Positions 1 to 8,280 of a stretch of 17,753 nt of DNA are shown here, in pieces. This stretch comes from Chromera velia (taxonomy: Eukaryota > Sar > Chromeraceae). The stretch's first letter is position 1, and the number at the start of each line of letters is the position of its first letter. Made by a program: the position numbers and the translations under genes. The notes beneath the pieces are model-generated. The model made no database searches and was not told the origin of the DNA. It worked only from the letters and a program-made list of their open reading frames with translations. Location of the stretch: the NCBI GenBank assembly GCA_018398765.1, contig JAHBMJ010000650.1:22501-40253 (forward strand), written 5' to 3'.

Positions 1-2
1 TT

Positions 3-128
3 TTTATTATCTTTGATCGTAAGTTCCTCACATTTGTTTTGTGCCTGTTGCGCAGATCGCTGGTGGCGTATTTGGCAACCTGCTTTATTGCTGCGATCGT
101 CCCGTACATTCAGAACCTGGGCACGTAA
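3..128 (+). CDS. Possible C-terminal end of a membrane protein (partial)
   Basis: A reading frame is open from the left edge to a TAA at 126-128, giving 41 residues. The last half is a hydrophobic segment (VAYLATCFIAAIVPYI) after a basic pair (RR), ending in QNLGT. This looks like the last transmembrane helix and short tail of a polytopic membrane protein. The RR-helix-VP pattern resembles the end of amino-acid/auxin permease (AAAP) transporters, but that is only an impression from a short piece. A GTAAGT (19-24) and a CAG (53-55) could be read as a 37-nt intron. Splicing there would put a TGA into this frame, so I prefer the unspliced reading. Nothing downstream to 550 looks coding. Chance openness of 41 codons cannot be excluded. 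Confidence 0.3.
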   Translation, partial: FIIFDRKFLTFVLCLLRRSLVAYLATCFIAAIVPYIQNLGT

Positions 129-554
129 ACATGCCGTCAACCTGCTCTTTCATGCATTAACAGATATGGAGGTGGCTTAAAAAGGATTTGCCCATTGATA
201 GAAGCTGCGTAACAAGCACTATACAGGAGAACCTCTTTCAAATTAATGTTGTAGCTATAGTGTTATAGAAACAATTAAGCAGTGCTTCAAGTTCAAACTT
301 GAAGTCGAGTCTAGAGTACTAGTGCAGTTACTTAAAAATTATATGATACAACTTTCAAGTTGAACTTTTATATCAGTTTTTTTCAAGGTATTTCATACCA
401 CTTAATTCATATTACACAATATATTTTTGTGTGTGCTTTCTCCTTAGGGGGAGGGCTACCAAGTCTACTTTAATTTTTTTTCTAGTTTTTTTCCCTATAC
501 TTTTAAAAAGGTTCAATTAAGAAAGTTTAAAGAAACGGACTAGGCATGTCACAG
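129..554. other. AT-rich spacer with short inverted repeats
   Basis: No gene is seen. At 285-304 an 8-bp perfect inverted repeat (CTTCAAGT / ACTTGAAG, 4-base loop) occurs, and a further CTTTCAAGTTGAAC motif lies near 353-367. The same CTTGAAAG/TTCAAG words appear in the TIR element at 4074-4274, so this may be a faint relic of a related element. Poly-T runs and TTTTTTAA tracts follow at 470-515. Confidence 0.4.
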
Positions 555-793
555 CCTAGGCGACGCACAGTGGTAAAAAAAAAAAAAGAATAGACATGTC
601 AAGATTTTTTTTTTTTTTTTTTTAGTCTGGTGGTTAAAGGTCCAAGCAAACTTAGCAAAGGTAGGTTTTGTAGTTAGATATGTTTTTGTTATATGTTTCA
701 TACTTCCAATAAAATAATAAAAAAAAAAATAAAAAAGATTAGGCTTCTCGAGATTTTTTTTTTCTTTTTTTTTATCACCGTACGGCGCCTAGG
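555..793. mobile_element. Candidate short TIR element with poly-A/poly-T arms
   Basis: A 23-bp sequence starting CCTAGGCG at 555 matches, in inverted orientation, the sequence ending CGCCTAGG at 793, by my count 19 of 23 positions. Each arm runs inward into a homopolymer (A13 after the left arm, T-rich before the right arm). The hexamer TCACAG stands directly outside both ends (549-554 and 794-799), as a 6-bp target-site duplication would. Inside are two related words, TAGACATGTCAAGATT (593-608) and TAGGCTTCTCGAGATT (740-755), each followed by a T run. There is no coding capacity, so it would be non-autonomous. The superfamily is unknown. Low complexity makes chance similarity more likely than usual, but the sharp ends and flanking repeat argue for a real element. 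Confidence 0.45.
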
Positions 794-929
794 TCACAGC
801 AAAAGAAAAAAAAAAAACTCTCTAGAAAAACGAGTTGTTTTAGAAGAAGCGATAGCCCCCGCCCGCCGCGTGCAGATCTCTTCCGCAACTGTATGTCTAG
901 CTTTGCCCTTAAAGAAGAGAAAGCCAGTG

Positions 930-1342
930 CCTTAAACTCTCCGTCGCTGCTACCCGCTGGTGCCAGGGTGTTGCGGCACTCACACCCCCAACGAACAAAC
1001 AAAATCCAGATCAGCCTAACGAAGTAGCCGCAAGGAGGCTCTCGAAAACTCTGGACAACTGTTTCTCTTTCAGGCACGCAGCATTGCAGCGGGAACAGTG
1101 TGCATGGTTTGCGAGAGCAAGCACCATTAGTCTGCCACTCTAAAGCAAAGCAGGGCTTTTGTAGGAAGCAGGCCGAAAATATATAGGGAGGGCAAACGAA
1201 GACTGCGAGCAGACAGACGGCCAGACCGGCGTGCAAAACGGAGCTACAAAGCATCGATTGCAAGAAAATTAACACCATGAAGAGGGAAGCATTCGAGGCA
1301 GTACAGTGCGACAGGGGACCAACATGCTCTAAAAATAGTCAT
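930..1342 (-). pseudogene. LINE copy 1: decayed C-terminal region
   Basis: Continuing past the TAG at 1343, the minus frame reads CWSPVALYCLE and, further on, LRLPSLYIFGLLPTKALL. These align with WIPVALYGLE and FHVPSLFISGLCPIRAIL of copy 2. The frame has TAG near 1243, TAA near 1132, TGA near 1075 and further stops to about 930, so it is the most decayed part. No zinc knuckle is recognisable. Similarity to copy 2 becomes too weak to follow below about 950. The sequence from there to 800 is A-rich and unassigned. Confidence 0.7.
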
Positions 1343-1690
1343 CTACGCAATGCTATCTACACTGAGGGGACCCATGCTGGCAATCAAACCAAACACCAGG
1401 GCATGGGAGGCCGAAGCAATATGCGATTCAACTGTCTCACTGAGGCATCGCCCCTCAAAGAACAGGCACCTCAGGTACTTATATTCCATTGCCCATTCAA
1501 CCTCTTTCCCTTCATATACCACCAAACCGGAGCTTTCCTCAAATGCAGAGGCAGACAGGTGGAGAATCTTTGTCTTTTTCAGATTGACTGTAAGTCTCCA
1601 TTCTTTGCAATACTTCTCGAGAGCAGAGAATTTCTTTTGAAGGTCTGAGACAGAATAGGCAAGAAAGCAGAGATCATCAGCATAACCCAA
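1343..1690 (-). pseudogene. LINE copy 1: reverse transcriptase motif C (YADD) and thumb
   Basis: In the same frame as the preceding piece, this 115-codon segment begins with the catalytic box GYADDLCFLA, followed by helix and primer-grip-like sequence (WRLTVNLKKTKILHLS). The second half, YEGKEVEWAMEYKYL and onward, aligns with the start of the second LINE copy (FEGKEVERTGQYKYL), showing that both belong to one family. It stops at a TAG (1343-1345). Past the stop the same frame still matches copy 2, so the stop is a later mutation. Confidence 0.9.
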
Positions 1691-1789
1691 ACTGTCCAGA
1701 ACACATTGTCAATCATCCAGCAAAACTGGCTCCGGCTTGCTCTCTGGCTCCTCTCCACTGCCTGTTTCCATTTCTACGTCTGCCCGCTC

Positions 1790-2647
1790 TCACTCGACTG
1801 CCTCGCTGGCATGCCTTGCCTCGCTCTTGCTTGCAAAACACACACAAGGGAGATCATTTATGTACAAAAGAAAAAGAATAGGTGAGAGGGCATCCCCCTG
1901 CTTCACTCCAGTGCCCTCCCAAAAACGTAGAGAGTCACCGTTAACCTTGTCCCATACCTCTCTGTACATTTCACAGATTATGCAGATGTCTGCCTCACTC
2001 ATGCCCTCATTTCTCAGTTTCTGAATTAACTTTGCTCTCGGCACAGTGTCACATGCCTTTGAAAAGTCAACAAAACCTACTAACAGAGCCTTTCTTTTCT
2101 TTTTGCACAAAGAGACAACAGAGGTAAGAGCACCAACCCTCTCCCTCGTTCCTACCCCTTCACGGAAACCCAGCTGTCTGAAGTCAAGACGGACCTGGGA
2201 ATGCACACGGCAGTCCATCAAGAGGCCGAAAAGTTTTATAAAAGGGTTCACAATATGGATTGGTCTCCATTCGTTAGAAAAGGGGGAAGTAGGGCCTTTT
2301 AGAACTGGGCAAATGCGCAAAACATTCCATGAAGGAGGCCAGTAAGCATAAATATACATCAGGTTAAATAAAACAAAAAGTAAAAAGCGGAAGAGGGCAG
2401 ATTCGGCAAAGCAGAGATCTAGCTGTGCGGGAGAGATGCCTTCAAGGCCAGCAGCTTTTTTCTTGTTCATTTTCTTTAGGTGGGAAGAGATCTGGTGAAA
2501 AGAGAAGGGCAGAGCAGAGGAATGGAAGGGAGGAAGGGCAGGAGGATGGACCGAAGGGAGAGGCTCCTCGTTCGAATCTTCAAAAACACCCGCCCAATGG
2601 TTCGAGAATGTGCGGGAAGACGGGCGTGATGCACCACCAGCCGACAA
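1790..2647 (-). pseudogene. LINE copy 1: reverse transcriptase core, motifs 0 to B
   Basis: This 285-codon piece holds the fingers and palm of a LINE reverse transcriptase, the enzyme that copies element RNA onto nicked chromosomal DNA. Visible motifs: KKAAGLEGI (residues 63-71, the KAxGxDGI box with E in place of D), EWRPIHIVN (126-134), FREG (161-164), the catalytic motif A FVDFSKACDTV (192-202, with C where F or Y is usual before the D), and motif B GVKQGDALSP followed by YINDLP (247-267). It ends at TGA (1790-1792) in the spacer between motifs B and C. The following piece is in the same frame, separated by that TGA and a second TGA near 1709. Spacing and order match the family, so the assignment is firm although the copy is dead. 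Confidence 0.9.
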
Positions 2648-2733
2648 GGCGGCTTTCTTTTTCTTTTAAATTTTCAGAGGGAGAGAGGATTTTTAAGGAG
2701 TTTTTCTTAAACCCTCTGTACTTTTTTCTTCTT

Positions 2734-3417
2734 TTAAGCAGCCTGTTTGCGTTTAAAGAGGCTACGGCAGACCCGGAGTAGTCTCTGAAGGCGATCAAAT
2801 TCCAACCCTCTCCCACCCACATCTCTCACCAACTTCCAAACGTGGTTCGCCTCCCTCACTTCCTTTTGTATGGACTTGCATTCTTCATCAAACCAAGCCT
2901 CTTTCATTCTATGCTTAATAACCCCCGACTCAAACCCTGCTCCATCCTTTTTCGGTTTCATAGGCCCAACGAGCAGTCGAGACCACTCCTGGACAAATCT
3001 GAGGAAGTAAGCGCGACTGTCCTCGGCCTCCCCTTGCAGGGAAAAGAGGGGATCAGGCGAGTCAGAGGGGTCAGAAGAGAAAGGGCGGGGGGATTCGGGA
3101 GGGGGAAGAGGGACAGGTAGCTCCACAAAAGGCTCAATCTGGTTGTGATATTCCCACAGACCTGGCCAGCGCTGTTCTGCGAAACTTTTGACTACAGCTG
3201 CCAACGATGCAAGCTCTTCATCTAATACGGGGGTGGATCGGTTAGAACAGAAGAGCAAAGGGCATTCAGAGAGGTTCTGGTGGGGCAGAAGGGCGTCTTC
3301 TTGGTCTGGTTCGATTAAAGGGGGGCAGAGGGAAAAAGAGACAGATGCGTGGTCGGGAGATTTTTTTATTATTTTTTTTGTTTTGTCTGTAACACTTGTG
3401 CAACACCCGTGCAACAA
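2734..3417 (-). pseudogene. LINE copy 1: end of APE endonuclease plus linker
   Basis: The frame gives about 227 codons ending at a TAA (2734-2736). Near the start is SPDHASVSFSL, which fits the conserved SDH motif that closes the apurinic/apyrimidinic-type endonuclease domain of LINEs. Everything N-terminal to it is missing, and the residues before it (KTKKIIKKS) come from a poly-T/AT tract, so the first methionine is not a real start. The rest is a proline-rich linker, then a basic helical stretch containing AWFDEECK, a pattern typical just before LINE reverse transcriptase domains. Reading must move to another minus frame (2580-2822, containing RRKKYRGFKK) and then to that of the next piece, so there are two frameshifts around 2650-2745. 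Confidence 0.8.
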
Positions 3418-4065
3418 CTAAACAACAGTTGTTTTAGACTTTAAAAAAAAAAGTACCTGACAAAGAGAGTTAATTATTTACTTTTTTTTTCTCTGTGATA
3501 CCCCTAGGGAACGGAATCAAATTATGAACTAGGCTATTAACTTGAAGAGAAAAAACAGTAAAAAAACGCACTGACATAATTTATGACTATTTGTGACATG
3601 AATAGTGCTTTAAAACGTATGTATAACGGAAGGCCTAGTACAGAACCTATCAATCAATCAACGTATTATGATTTCTTATTCTTAAAGTTTTAAAGTTAAT
3701 AAAATTTTGATTCACTTTTGAAAGACTGTTAATTTTGAAGTCTAAAGAGTAAAGTCTGTGGTTAAACGTTATTGTATAAAATTTGTGGTCAGACTTTATT
3801 ATAAAAATAACTTTACAGATCATACCTAAGAAAACTATAGCTAGAAAACGGTTGGTCCCTGGGTTGGAATCAAGGGGGGGAAGTTTATCACCGATAAGCA
3901 ACGTCACATAAGCTATAGACATAAGTAAGTTAATTTACAACACATATATATACATATGCGATATTTTTAAATAATTTTTCATTGTCCTGGGACACCTGGC
4001 AGGACACTTATGCATTGCAATGCACAACACAAACGACATGCATACACCCAGAGTTGCGATCGCTA
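3418..4065. other. AT-rich spacer without recognisable gene
   Basis: This contains A and T homopolymers (3443-3452, 3481-3491) and one CCTAGG word (3503-3508). Minus-strand open frames are short, rich in Asn, Ile and Phe, and typical of AT-rich noncoding DNA. There is no motif or repeat that I can assign. Confidence 0.5.
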
Positions 4066-4073
4066 CCGGCAAT
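4066..4073. repeat. Target-site duplication, left copy
   Basis: CCGGCAAT stands directly left of the TIR element and is repeated exactly at 4275-4282, directly right of it. Confidence 0.85.
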
Positions 4074-4274
4074 AACCTCCTTGAACCTAACTACCACTTG
4101 AAAGTTCAAGCCGCATTTTTAGATAAACTTGAAAGTCCACGCCGCAAGTGCAGATCATTTACGGTGTCTTAAAAGCTAAAGCCACATATCTGGACGGTCT
4201 CTTGAAAAACGATACCGTAGATAGAGATCATTTTGATTATATTTTTTCAAGTGGTACTTAGGTTCAAGGAGGTT
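4074..4274. mobile_element. 201-bp MITE with 30-bp TIRs and 8-bp TSD
   Basis: The first 30 bases (4074-4103, starting AACCTCCTTGAACC) and the reverse complement of the last 30 (4245-4274) agree at 29 of 30 positions. A perfect 8-bp direct repeat CCGGCAAT flanks the element. The interior is AT-rich, has no open frame of note and repeats the word CTTGAAAG twice, so this is a non-autonomous miniature inverted-repeat element. Eight-base duplications are made by hAT and P transposases and by some Mutator-like ones. The terminal sequence does not fit the usual hAT start (CAG or TAG), so I leave the superfamily open. High TIR identity suggests a fairly recent insertion. The autonomous partner is not in the window. 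Confidence 0.88.
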
Positions 4275-4282
4275 CCGGCAAT
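4275..4282. repeat. Target-site duplication, right copy
   Basis: CCGGCAAT, identical to 4066-4073. The target lies in a run of TGCCGGCAAT-like words, so the insertion landed in a pre-existing repeat. Confidence 0.85.
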
Positions 4283-4292
4283 GACCCTTTGC

Positions 4293-4320
4293 TGCCGGCA
4301 ATTGCCGGTCTGCCGGTAAT
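4293..4320. repeat. TGCCGGCAAT-type palindromic repeat, copy 1
   Basis: A 28-bp block of TGCCGGCAAT, TGCCGG, TGCCGGTAAT with an internal palindrome CCGGCAATTGCCGG. It matches 9843-9870 at 25 of 28 positions. Outside the block the flanks differ. It could be a protein-binding site or the end of a dispersed repeat; the sequence alone does not decide. Confidence 0.6.
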
Positions 4321-4529
4321 GGACATTTCTGACTTAGTCACTACCAGAAAAAAAATGGTAAAAAAATGGGTCTCAAAAACAAAATTTTTGCCTGCAGTGC
4401 AGTTGCTACAATATGCTTTTAAACTCTTTTGTAAGCGATCACAGCATTCTTATAGCCTCTTGATAATTATTTTTTTAAAAAAAATATATAAAATATAAAA
4501 AATATTGAAAAAAAGATCTAGGCGTAGGC
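4321..4529. other. AT-rich spacer bordering the Penelope-like element
   Basis: A and T runs and TATAAAATATAA tracts, no gene. At 4518-4524 is CTAGGCG, followed by TAGGCCATTTAA. A similar word (CTAGGCGTAAGCCATTAA) is read on the minus strand at 9236-9253. It may mark the outer border of the Penelope-like element or a relic of the CCTAGGC-ended element type at 555-793. Confidence 0.35.
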
Positions 4530-4885
4530 CATTTAATTGCAAATTGCATTGATCAACTGTATTTTCTGACTTCTATGCACCCTGTCAGACGTTTGTAGAG
4601 TGTCAGCTTTCAACGTCCTCTGCAAGAAGCGAGAAGATCGAGCGGTTTCGATCCAAAGGGCCTGCATGCGAATTGTCGAAATCATAGGCAAAGTGCACAT
4701 TAATCTCGGATGGCCTATGTATACTAACTCACACAAATGCATGCTAATGCCACAAAAACAAATGCATGGCACGCCGCGGACAAAAGCAAAACAGAGGCGC
4801 ATGGCGTGCGCCCGCCCTTCATCATGCGCCAACCGATATAAAATTGCAGCCGCCCTAAGTGCAGCTACAAAACTTAAATTCTCCT

Positions 4886-5950
4886 TCAAAGCCGATCGCG
4901 AAGGTGACCAAGACCGGCTGCTAAAAGCAAACCAAAAGTGATGCGACGGATGTCATACAAAAGAAAACCGCACTCCTGCAATTCTTTCCACATACCACAT
5001 AAAACTGCAACAAACAAAAAATCAGGACATAACGAAAAAAGAAACGTACGCAAAATATGAGAACGCAAAGTGTTAAGAAGACGATGTGCAGGAACAGCTG
5101 ATCGCGCATGAGCGTAGCGAGGAAAAAGAAGAGGAACTTTCACTCTACTAGCTAGCAAAGACACACGACAGCAATTGGGGTCCTTCGGCAACAAAAACAA
5201 GCGGGTACAGCAGTCATATGGACGAAGCTCGAACTGCAGAAAAGTGTCCGAATTTTGCTCCTCAAGCACACATTCAACAGCATAAAAATCCTCCCTGCAA
5301 AGACTTGCACATATGTGATCTTTTTCTAAAGCAAAAGGAAGGTGAGCAACCAGGAGCCGATCATCTATCCATCTTCGCACCACATGCTTACTGCCCGACA
5401 AGGAGCTAATCCCCCAGGCTGTGACCCAATCACGTTCGACCAAAGCCGCACTTCCATTTGCAAGGGCCGATGACAGAGGAGAGCCTTGTGCAAAGCCCTG
5501 CCGCTGCCACACATGATGATTCCCAACAGCCACAAAGCAGGTCGCAAAGTCCAATTTCACAAAATCTAGAATTTCATCAAAAGAAAGTGCCCATGCATTT
5601 TGGAACCGGCCGTGTGTTGAAAGAAAAGCTGTAGGCCGAGTGTGACCCTTGGGCATCCACTTTCTCCCTCCTCTCCCCATGATTGTGGCAGAATGAATCC
5701 GAACACCCCCAACAGAGGAGAAAGGCAATACCAAAAAAGAATACCGACGAGATGCGCAAAGCTCATCAAACACACAAGAAAGTAAATGAAGAACCAATGC
5801 TCGGGGAATTGAAGGATAAAAGTTCTTAATGTCCTCGACATGAACAAAGATCTGACTAAAATGTGAAACAGACGGTAACATCCTTCCCCAAACAGCAGTA
5901 AAATGGGCGCATTCGATATCTCCCGACCTCCTATTAAATTTTTCGATGTC
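4886..5950 (-). pseudogene. Penelope-like element: reverse transcriptase palm and thumb
   Basis: In the same frame as the upstream piece, this segment (331 codons from the TTG at 5879-5881; 23 more open codons back to the TAA) has the catalytic core. Motif A is VEDIKNFYPSIP (residues 15-26), motif B is GFAQGSPLSSALAN (129-142), motif C is RRWIDD (169-174). The DIKxFYxSIP, QGSPLSxxLAN and R-W/Y-x-DD forms are those of Penelope-like reverse transcriptases and not of LINEs, whose copies in this window have FxDFSKAxD and YADD. All three catalytic aspartates are present. A thumb-like region follows (residues 240-331), with HILRTFLFS. The frame ends at TAG 4886-4888. Confidence 0.88.
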
Positions 5951-6808
5951 TTACATAAAAGTAAACGGTAAAAACAAGGTCACATGCAGACTTAAAGTGG
6001 AAAACAATCCATTCAATAACCGATACACAATCGGAAAGGGCTTTCTCCATGCGTGTCTCGCGTACAACATCAGTGGGTGCCACTTCAGTTCAGAGAGCTG
6101 TCTAGAGTGCCCGTCTCTGAACGATGTTGCTTTCAGCCATACAATCCTTCGCCCAAATGCATGATGCCCACGAGACTTTCTTCCCATTTTCTCCCCTAAC
6201 TCCCCAATCCCTTTTCCTTTTCCAAAGAGCTTTTCTACTGCTTCTTCTTCCATCAACTGAGTATACAATATATAGTCAGGATTCTTTACGAATAAATTCT
6301 CCACTGCATTTGCATAAACCTGAGCACACACAAAGAAAAGGTCCCCTCCTGACCGATCCAGCTGCCCAATGACTAATTTACTGCGCAAGTCTCTCACCAC
6401 TGCTCTAGGTGGTACAGAGCAGAACCTCCAGGCCTGAGCTATAAAGAATGAAGAATTACTAAGGCAGTACGTTAATTCTTTCTTCCATTCACGTTTCCTT
6501 TCTCCTGCTTCCTCCCCCCACTTCCGTCCCCACACCCTCGATCGAGCAAGCCTTTGGCTGAGTGTTGCTACTACATGGTCAGCGACCTCATTTATCGAAG
6601 GAATAAAACGAGATTGAGAGTTCCAATTCTCGGGAGTCGCAAACAGGCGCTGCAAACCAGAGGCTGTCGACCACTTATCCACCACATGCCCCTCCTGGAG
6701 GGACCACCAGGTGCAACCCGAACCTACGTCCACTGTCTGTACATATGCACGGAACTGGCAGCAGCTCTCTCTCTGACCAACGTAAGCATGCAGTTGCCTC
6801 TTTCTCAT
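5951..6808 (-). pseudogene. Penelope-like element: region upstream of RT palm
   Basis: A 285-codon segment entered by frameshift from the nuclease part. KLVIGQLDRSGGDLFFV (residues 144-160) followed by a Tyr corresponds to the conserved (K)xaDKGgxxvv...Y segment ahead of the palm in Penelope-like and related reverse transcriptases, with DRSG in place of DKGG. RHAWRKPFPIVYRLLNG (251-267) lies where the RT1-RT2 region should be. The segment ends at a single TAA (5951-5953). The frame is open on both sides and continues directly into motif A, so this stop is either a mutation or a feature of this copy. Family assignment here relies mainly on the neighbours. Confidence 0.7.
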
Positions 6809-7691
6809 TTGAAAAGAGATCCCTGAGAGTCGTTCCCTTTTCCGCTTGCAAACAAAGAAACACCTTCTTTTTCCTTCTTACCCTTGCACCACCCCCCTCT
6901 ACTGCTCCATGCATGAACGAATCAAAAAATGAACGAATACGTGAATATAATACAATACGTACAGACTGGAAAGCAAATAAAGGAACGCAAATTTCCTGAT
7001 ACCGCACTTGCGCTCGGACCAAAGCCCAGTCGAATCCTTTTGCCTCACATAGCCAAGAGAGGTTCCTAGATCGAAAGAACAAATCCGATGCCACCTGAAG
7101 AAAATGAGAGTATAATGCCACCACGTCCTCAAAAATCAATGATGTCTTTTTGAGCTGAGACGTTGGTCGGGTCTTACGGGCCAACCAAGCATAAAACCAC
7201 GTACAGAACCAGTGTACCCCTGCCCCATGCCTTGCTCTCAGGCGATCTGCTTCTTCCTTGAATTGATTTCTCTGAGCTGTCTGAATGCTGCAACCAGATA
7301 ACGACAAAAAAAGACCGAAGGGAAGAAAAGAATGCATCCTTTCCCCCGCTCCCGTCTTCCCGCGAATATTCAGGCTCGGTCTTATCACATCAATCAGGTG
7401 TAGCTCTACCGCATGCAATAAAGGTTTATTCAAGTCCCCCCCCCTTGTCCAAATCCGACAAACAGGCAGCATAATGAATTTGTGCAAAGTCTTTTGATTC
7501 ATGACTTCGTATAAGTCCCCCTCTGCCCCCTTCCTGGCCTTGCTGATCCTTTTCTGATCTCTCTTTGCAACTGTCACATGCCCATCCCATCTCAGTGATG
7601 GTGCTGCCTGGGTTGAACCAAGATACAAACCACGCTGGAATGGAGAGAAAATAAGATATATGATGCCCCCCTCTGGTTCTATCAGCCCCTC
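6675..7691 (-). pseudogene. Penelope-like element: GIY-YIG endonuclease and linker
   Basis: In-frame after the TAA at 7692 come IIYLIF (the GIY strand), LYLGST (the YIG strand) ten residues on, then LRWDGHV, giving the catalytic Arg and the conserved His. About 60 residues later VELHLIDVIRPSLN supplies the metal-binding Glu (codon at 7404-7406) and the closing P-x-LN. This set is diagnostic of GIY-YIG nucleases, which nick DNA for retroelement integration. A helix-rich, basic linker of about 220 residues follows. The apparent start (TTG at 7626-7628) lies inside the domain and is not a real start. The frame ends at TAA 6675-6677. The reverse transcriptase lies in another minus frame that overlaps from 6808, so one frameshift separates the two domains. 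Confidence 0.85.
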
Positions 7692-8280
7692 TTATACTCC
7701 TTCCCCGTATTTTCTGCACTGCTCAATCGCCCGACGGACGTGAAAAGCCCTCCAAGATAGATCTCTCCTCACCCATTCTGCAGACAGGTCAGCAAACACA
7801 ATTTCTGCTGCTTTATGGACTCTTTTGTTCACGCTCTTCCTACGTATATCTCTATTGCTTGCCCTTCCATCCCATTCCGCTTTTATTATGGAGATTCGAT
7901 GATTACACCCCATTATACTGACCTCGCTGATCTCTATATGCACCCTGCACTCACATTCTCTCCAATCGTCTCTACAAACTTCACACGTTACTTTCTTTTT
8001 CCCATCGTTTAAAATTGAAAGCACATCTCGGATCGAACTCAATTCAGCCAGAGCCAAAGAAAGAGGTAACTCCGTCGTTCTCCACCGATCAGGCCCACAG
8101 CGATCCCCTTCTTTTTTTCCGTCTCTCTCAATCTTATCTATCATCCTCAGCCACTCTCCTTCATTTGGCGGGATACGTAGAATCAGTCTACTTCCTACAT
8201 TATTATGTCTGCCTACCCCACCCTGTTTCTCCCCCCTTTCATGCCCCCAATGTCCCTTCTTGCCCCCGGGCTCACTAAAA
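7692..8280 (-). pseudogene. Penelope-like element: N-terminal Cys/His-rich region
   Basis: The frame is open from the poly-T border near 8280 to TAA at 7692-7694. A methionine lies at 8142-8144, but codons upstream are also open, so the true start is unknown. The 150 residues from that methionine contain CEVC (54-57), CEC (64-66), a His at 69, and CNH (80-82), spaced like a small metal-binding domain. The permuted Penelope clade is reported to carry zinc-finger motifs around its endonuclease, which fits, though this pattern is not a textbook CCHH finger. The C-terminal half is basic (RRKSVNKRVHK). The frame is identical to that of the GIY-YIG part, separated only by the TAA, so it is one coding unit interrupted by a stop. 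Confidence 0.65.

Larger units (their letters stand above)
930..3417 (-). mobile_element. Decayed, 5'-truncated LINE (non-LTR retrotransposon), copy 1
   Basis: Read on the minus strand, this carries the last motif of an APE-type endonuclease, a linker, the reverse transcriptase motifs in order, and a C-terminal region that aligns with the second copy at 16808-17753. The 5' end is cut inside the endonuclease: coding similarity starts at the S-x-DH motif near 3360, with only AT-rich sequence upstream. The 3' limit is uncertain. Similarity to copy 2 is clear to about 1100 and fades by 930. At least two frameshifts and several in-frame stops (TGA, TAG, TAA) make it a dead copy. Both TGA stops before the YADD box fit CGA-to-TGA transitions, as expected from decay of methylated CpG. 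5' truncation is usual for target-primed reverse transcription. The clade is not determined. Confidence 0.9.
4530..8280 (-). mobile_element. Penelope-like retroelement with N-terminal GIY-YIG endonuclease
   Basis: On the minus strand one long, lightly broken frame set encodes a Cys/His-rich N-terminal part, a GIY-YIG nuclease, a helical linker, and a reverse transcriptase with Penelope-type motifs. In classic Penelope elements the GIY-YIG domain follows the reverse transcriptase. Here it precedes it, the permuted order described for the Naiad/Chlamys clade of green algae, protists and invertebrates. The element is disrupted by TAA at 7692-7694, a frameshift near 6700-6830 and TAA at 5951-5953. 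Element ends are not defined: the 5' side meets poly-T (read on the minus strand) at 8280, and the 3' side is noncoding from 4885 down to about 4530. I found no terminal repeats, target duplication or hammerhead ribozyme. Confidence 0.85.

Noticed and set aside
19-55. 37-nt intron (GTAAGT...CAG)
   Set aside because: Splicing it brings a TGA into the frame that reads best, and the unspliced frame is open across it.
620-660. tRNA-derived SINE (TGGTGGTTAAAGG resembling an A box)
   Set aside because: No B box (GGTTCRANNCC) within range and no cloverleaf.
5926-5953. Very short intron removing the TAA in the Penelope-like frame (GTAAGA...TAG on the minus strand)
   Set aside because: About 24 nt is too short without other evidence, and no comparable signal explains the TAA at 7692.
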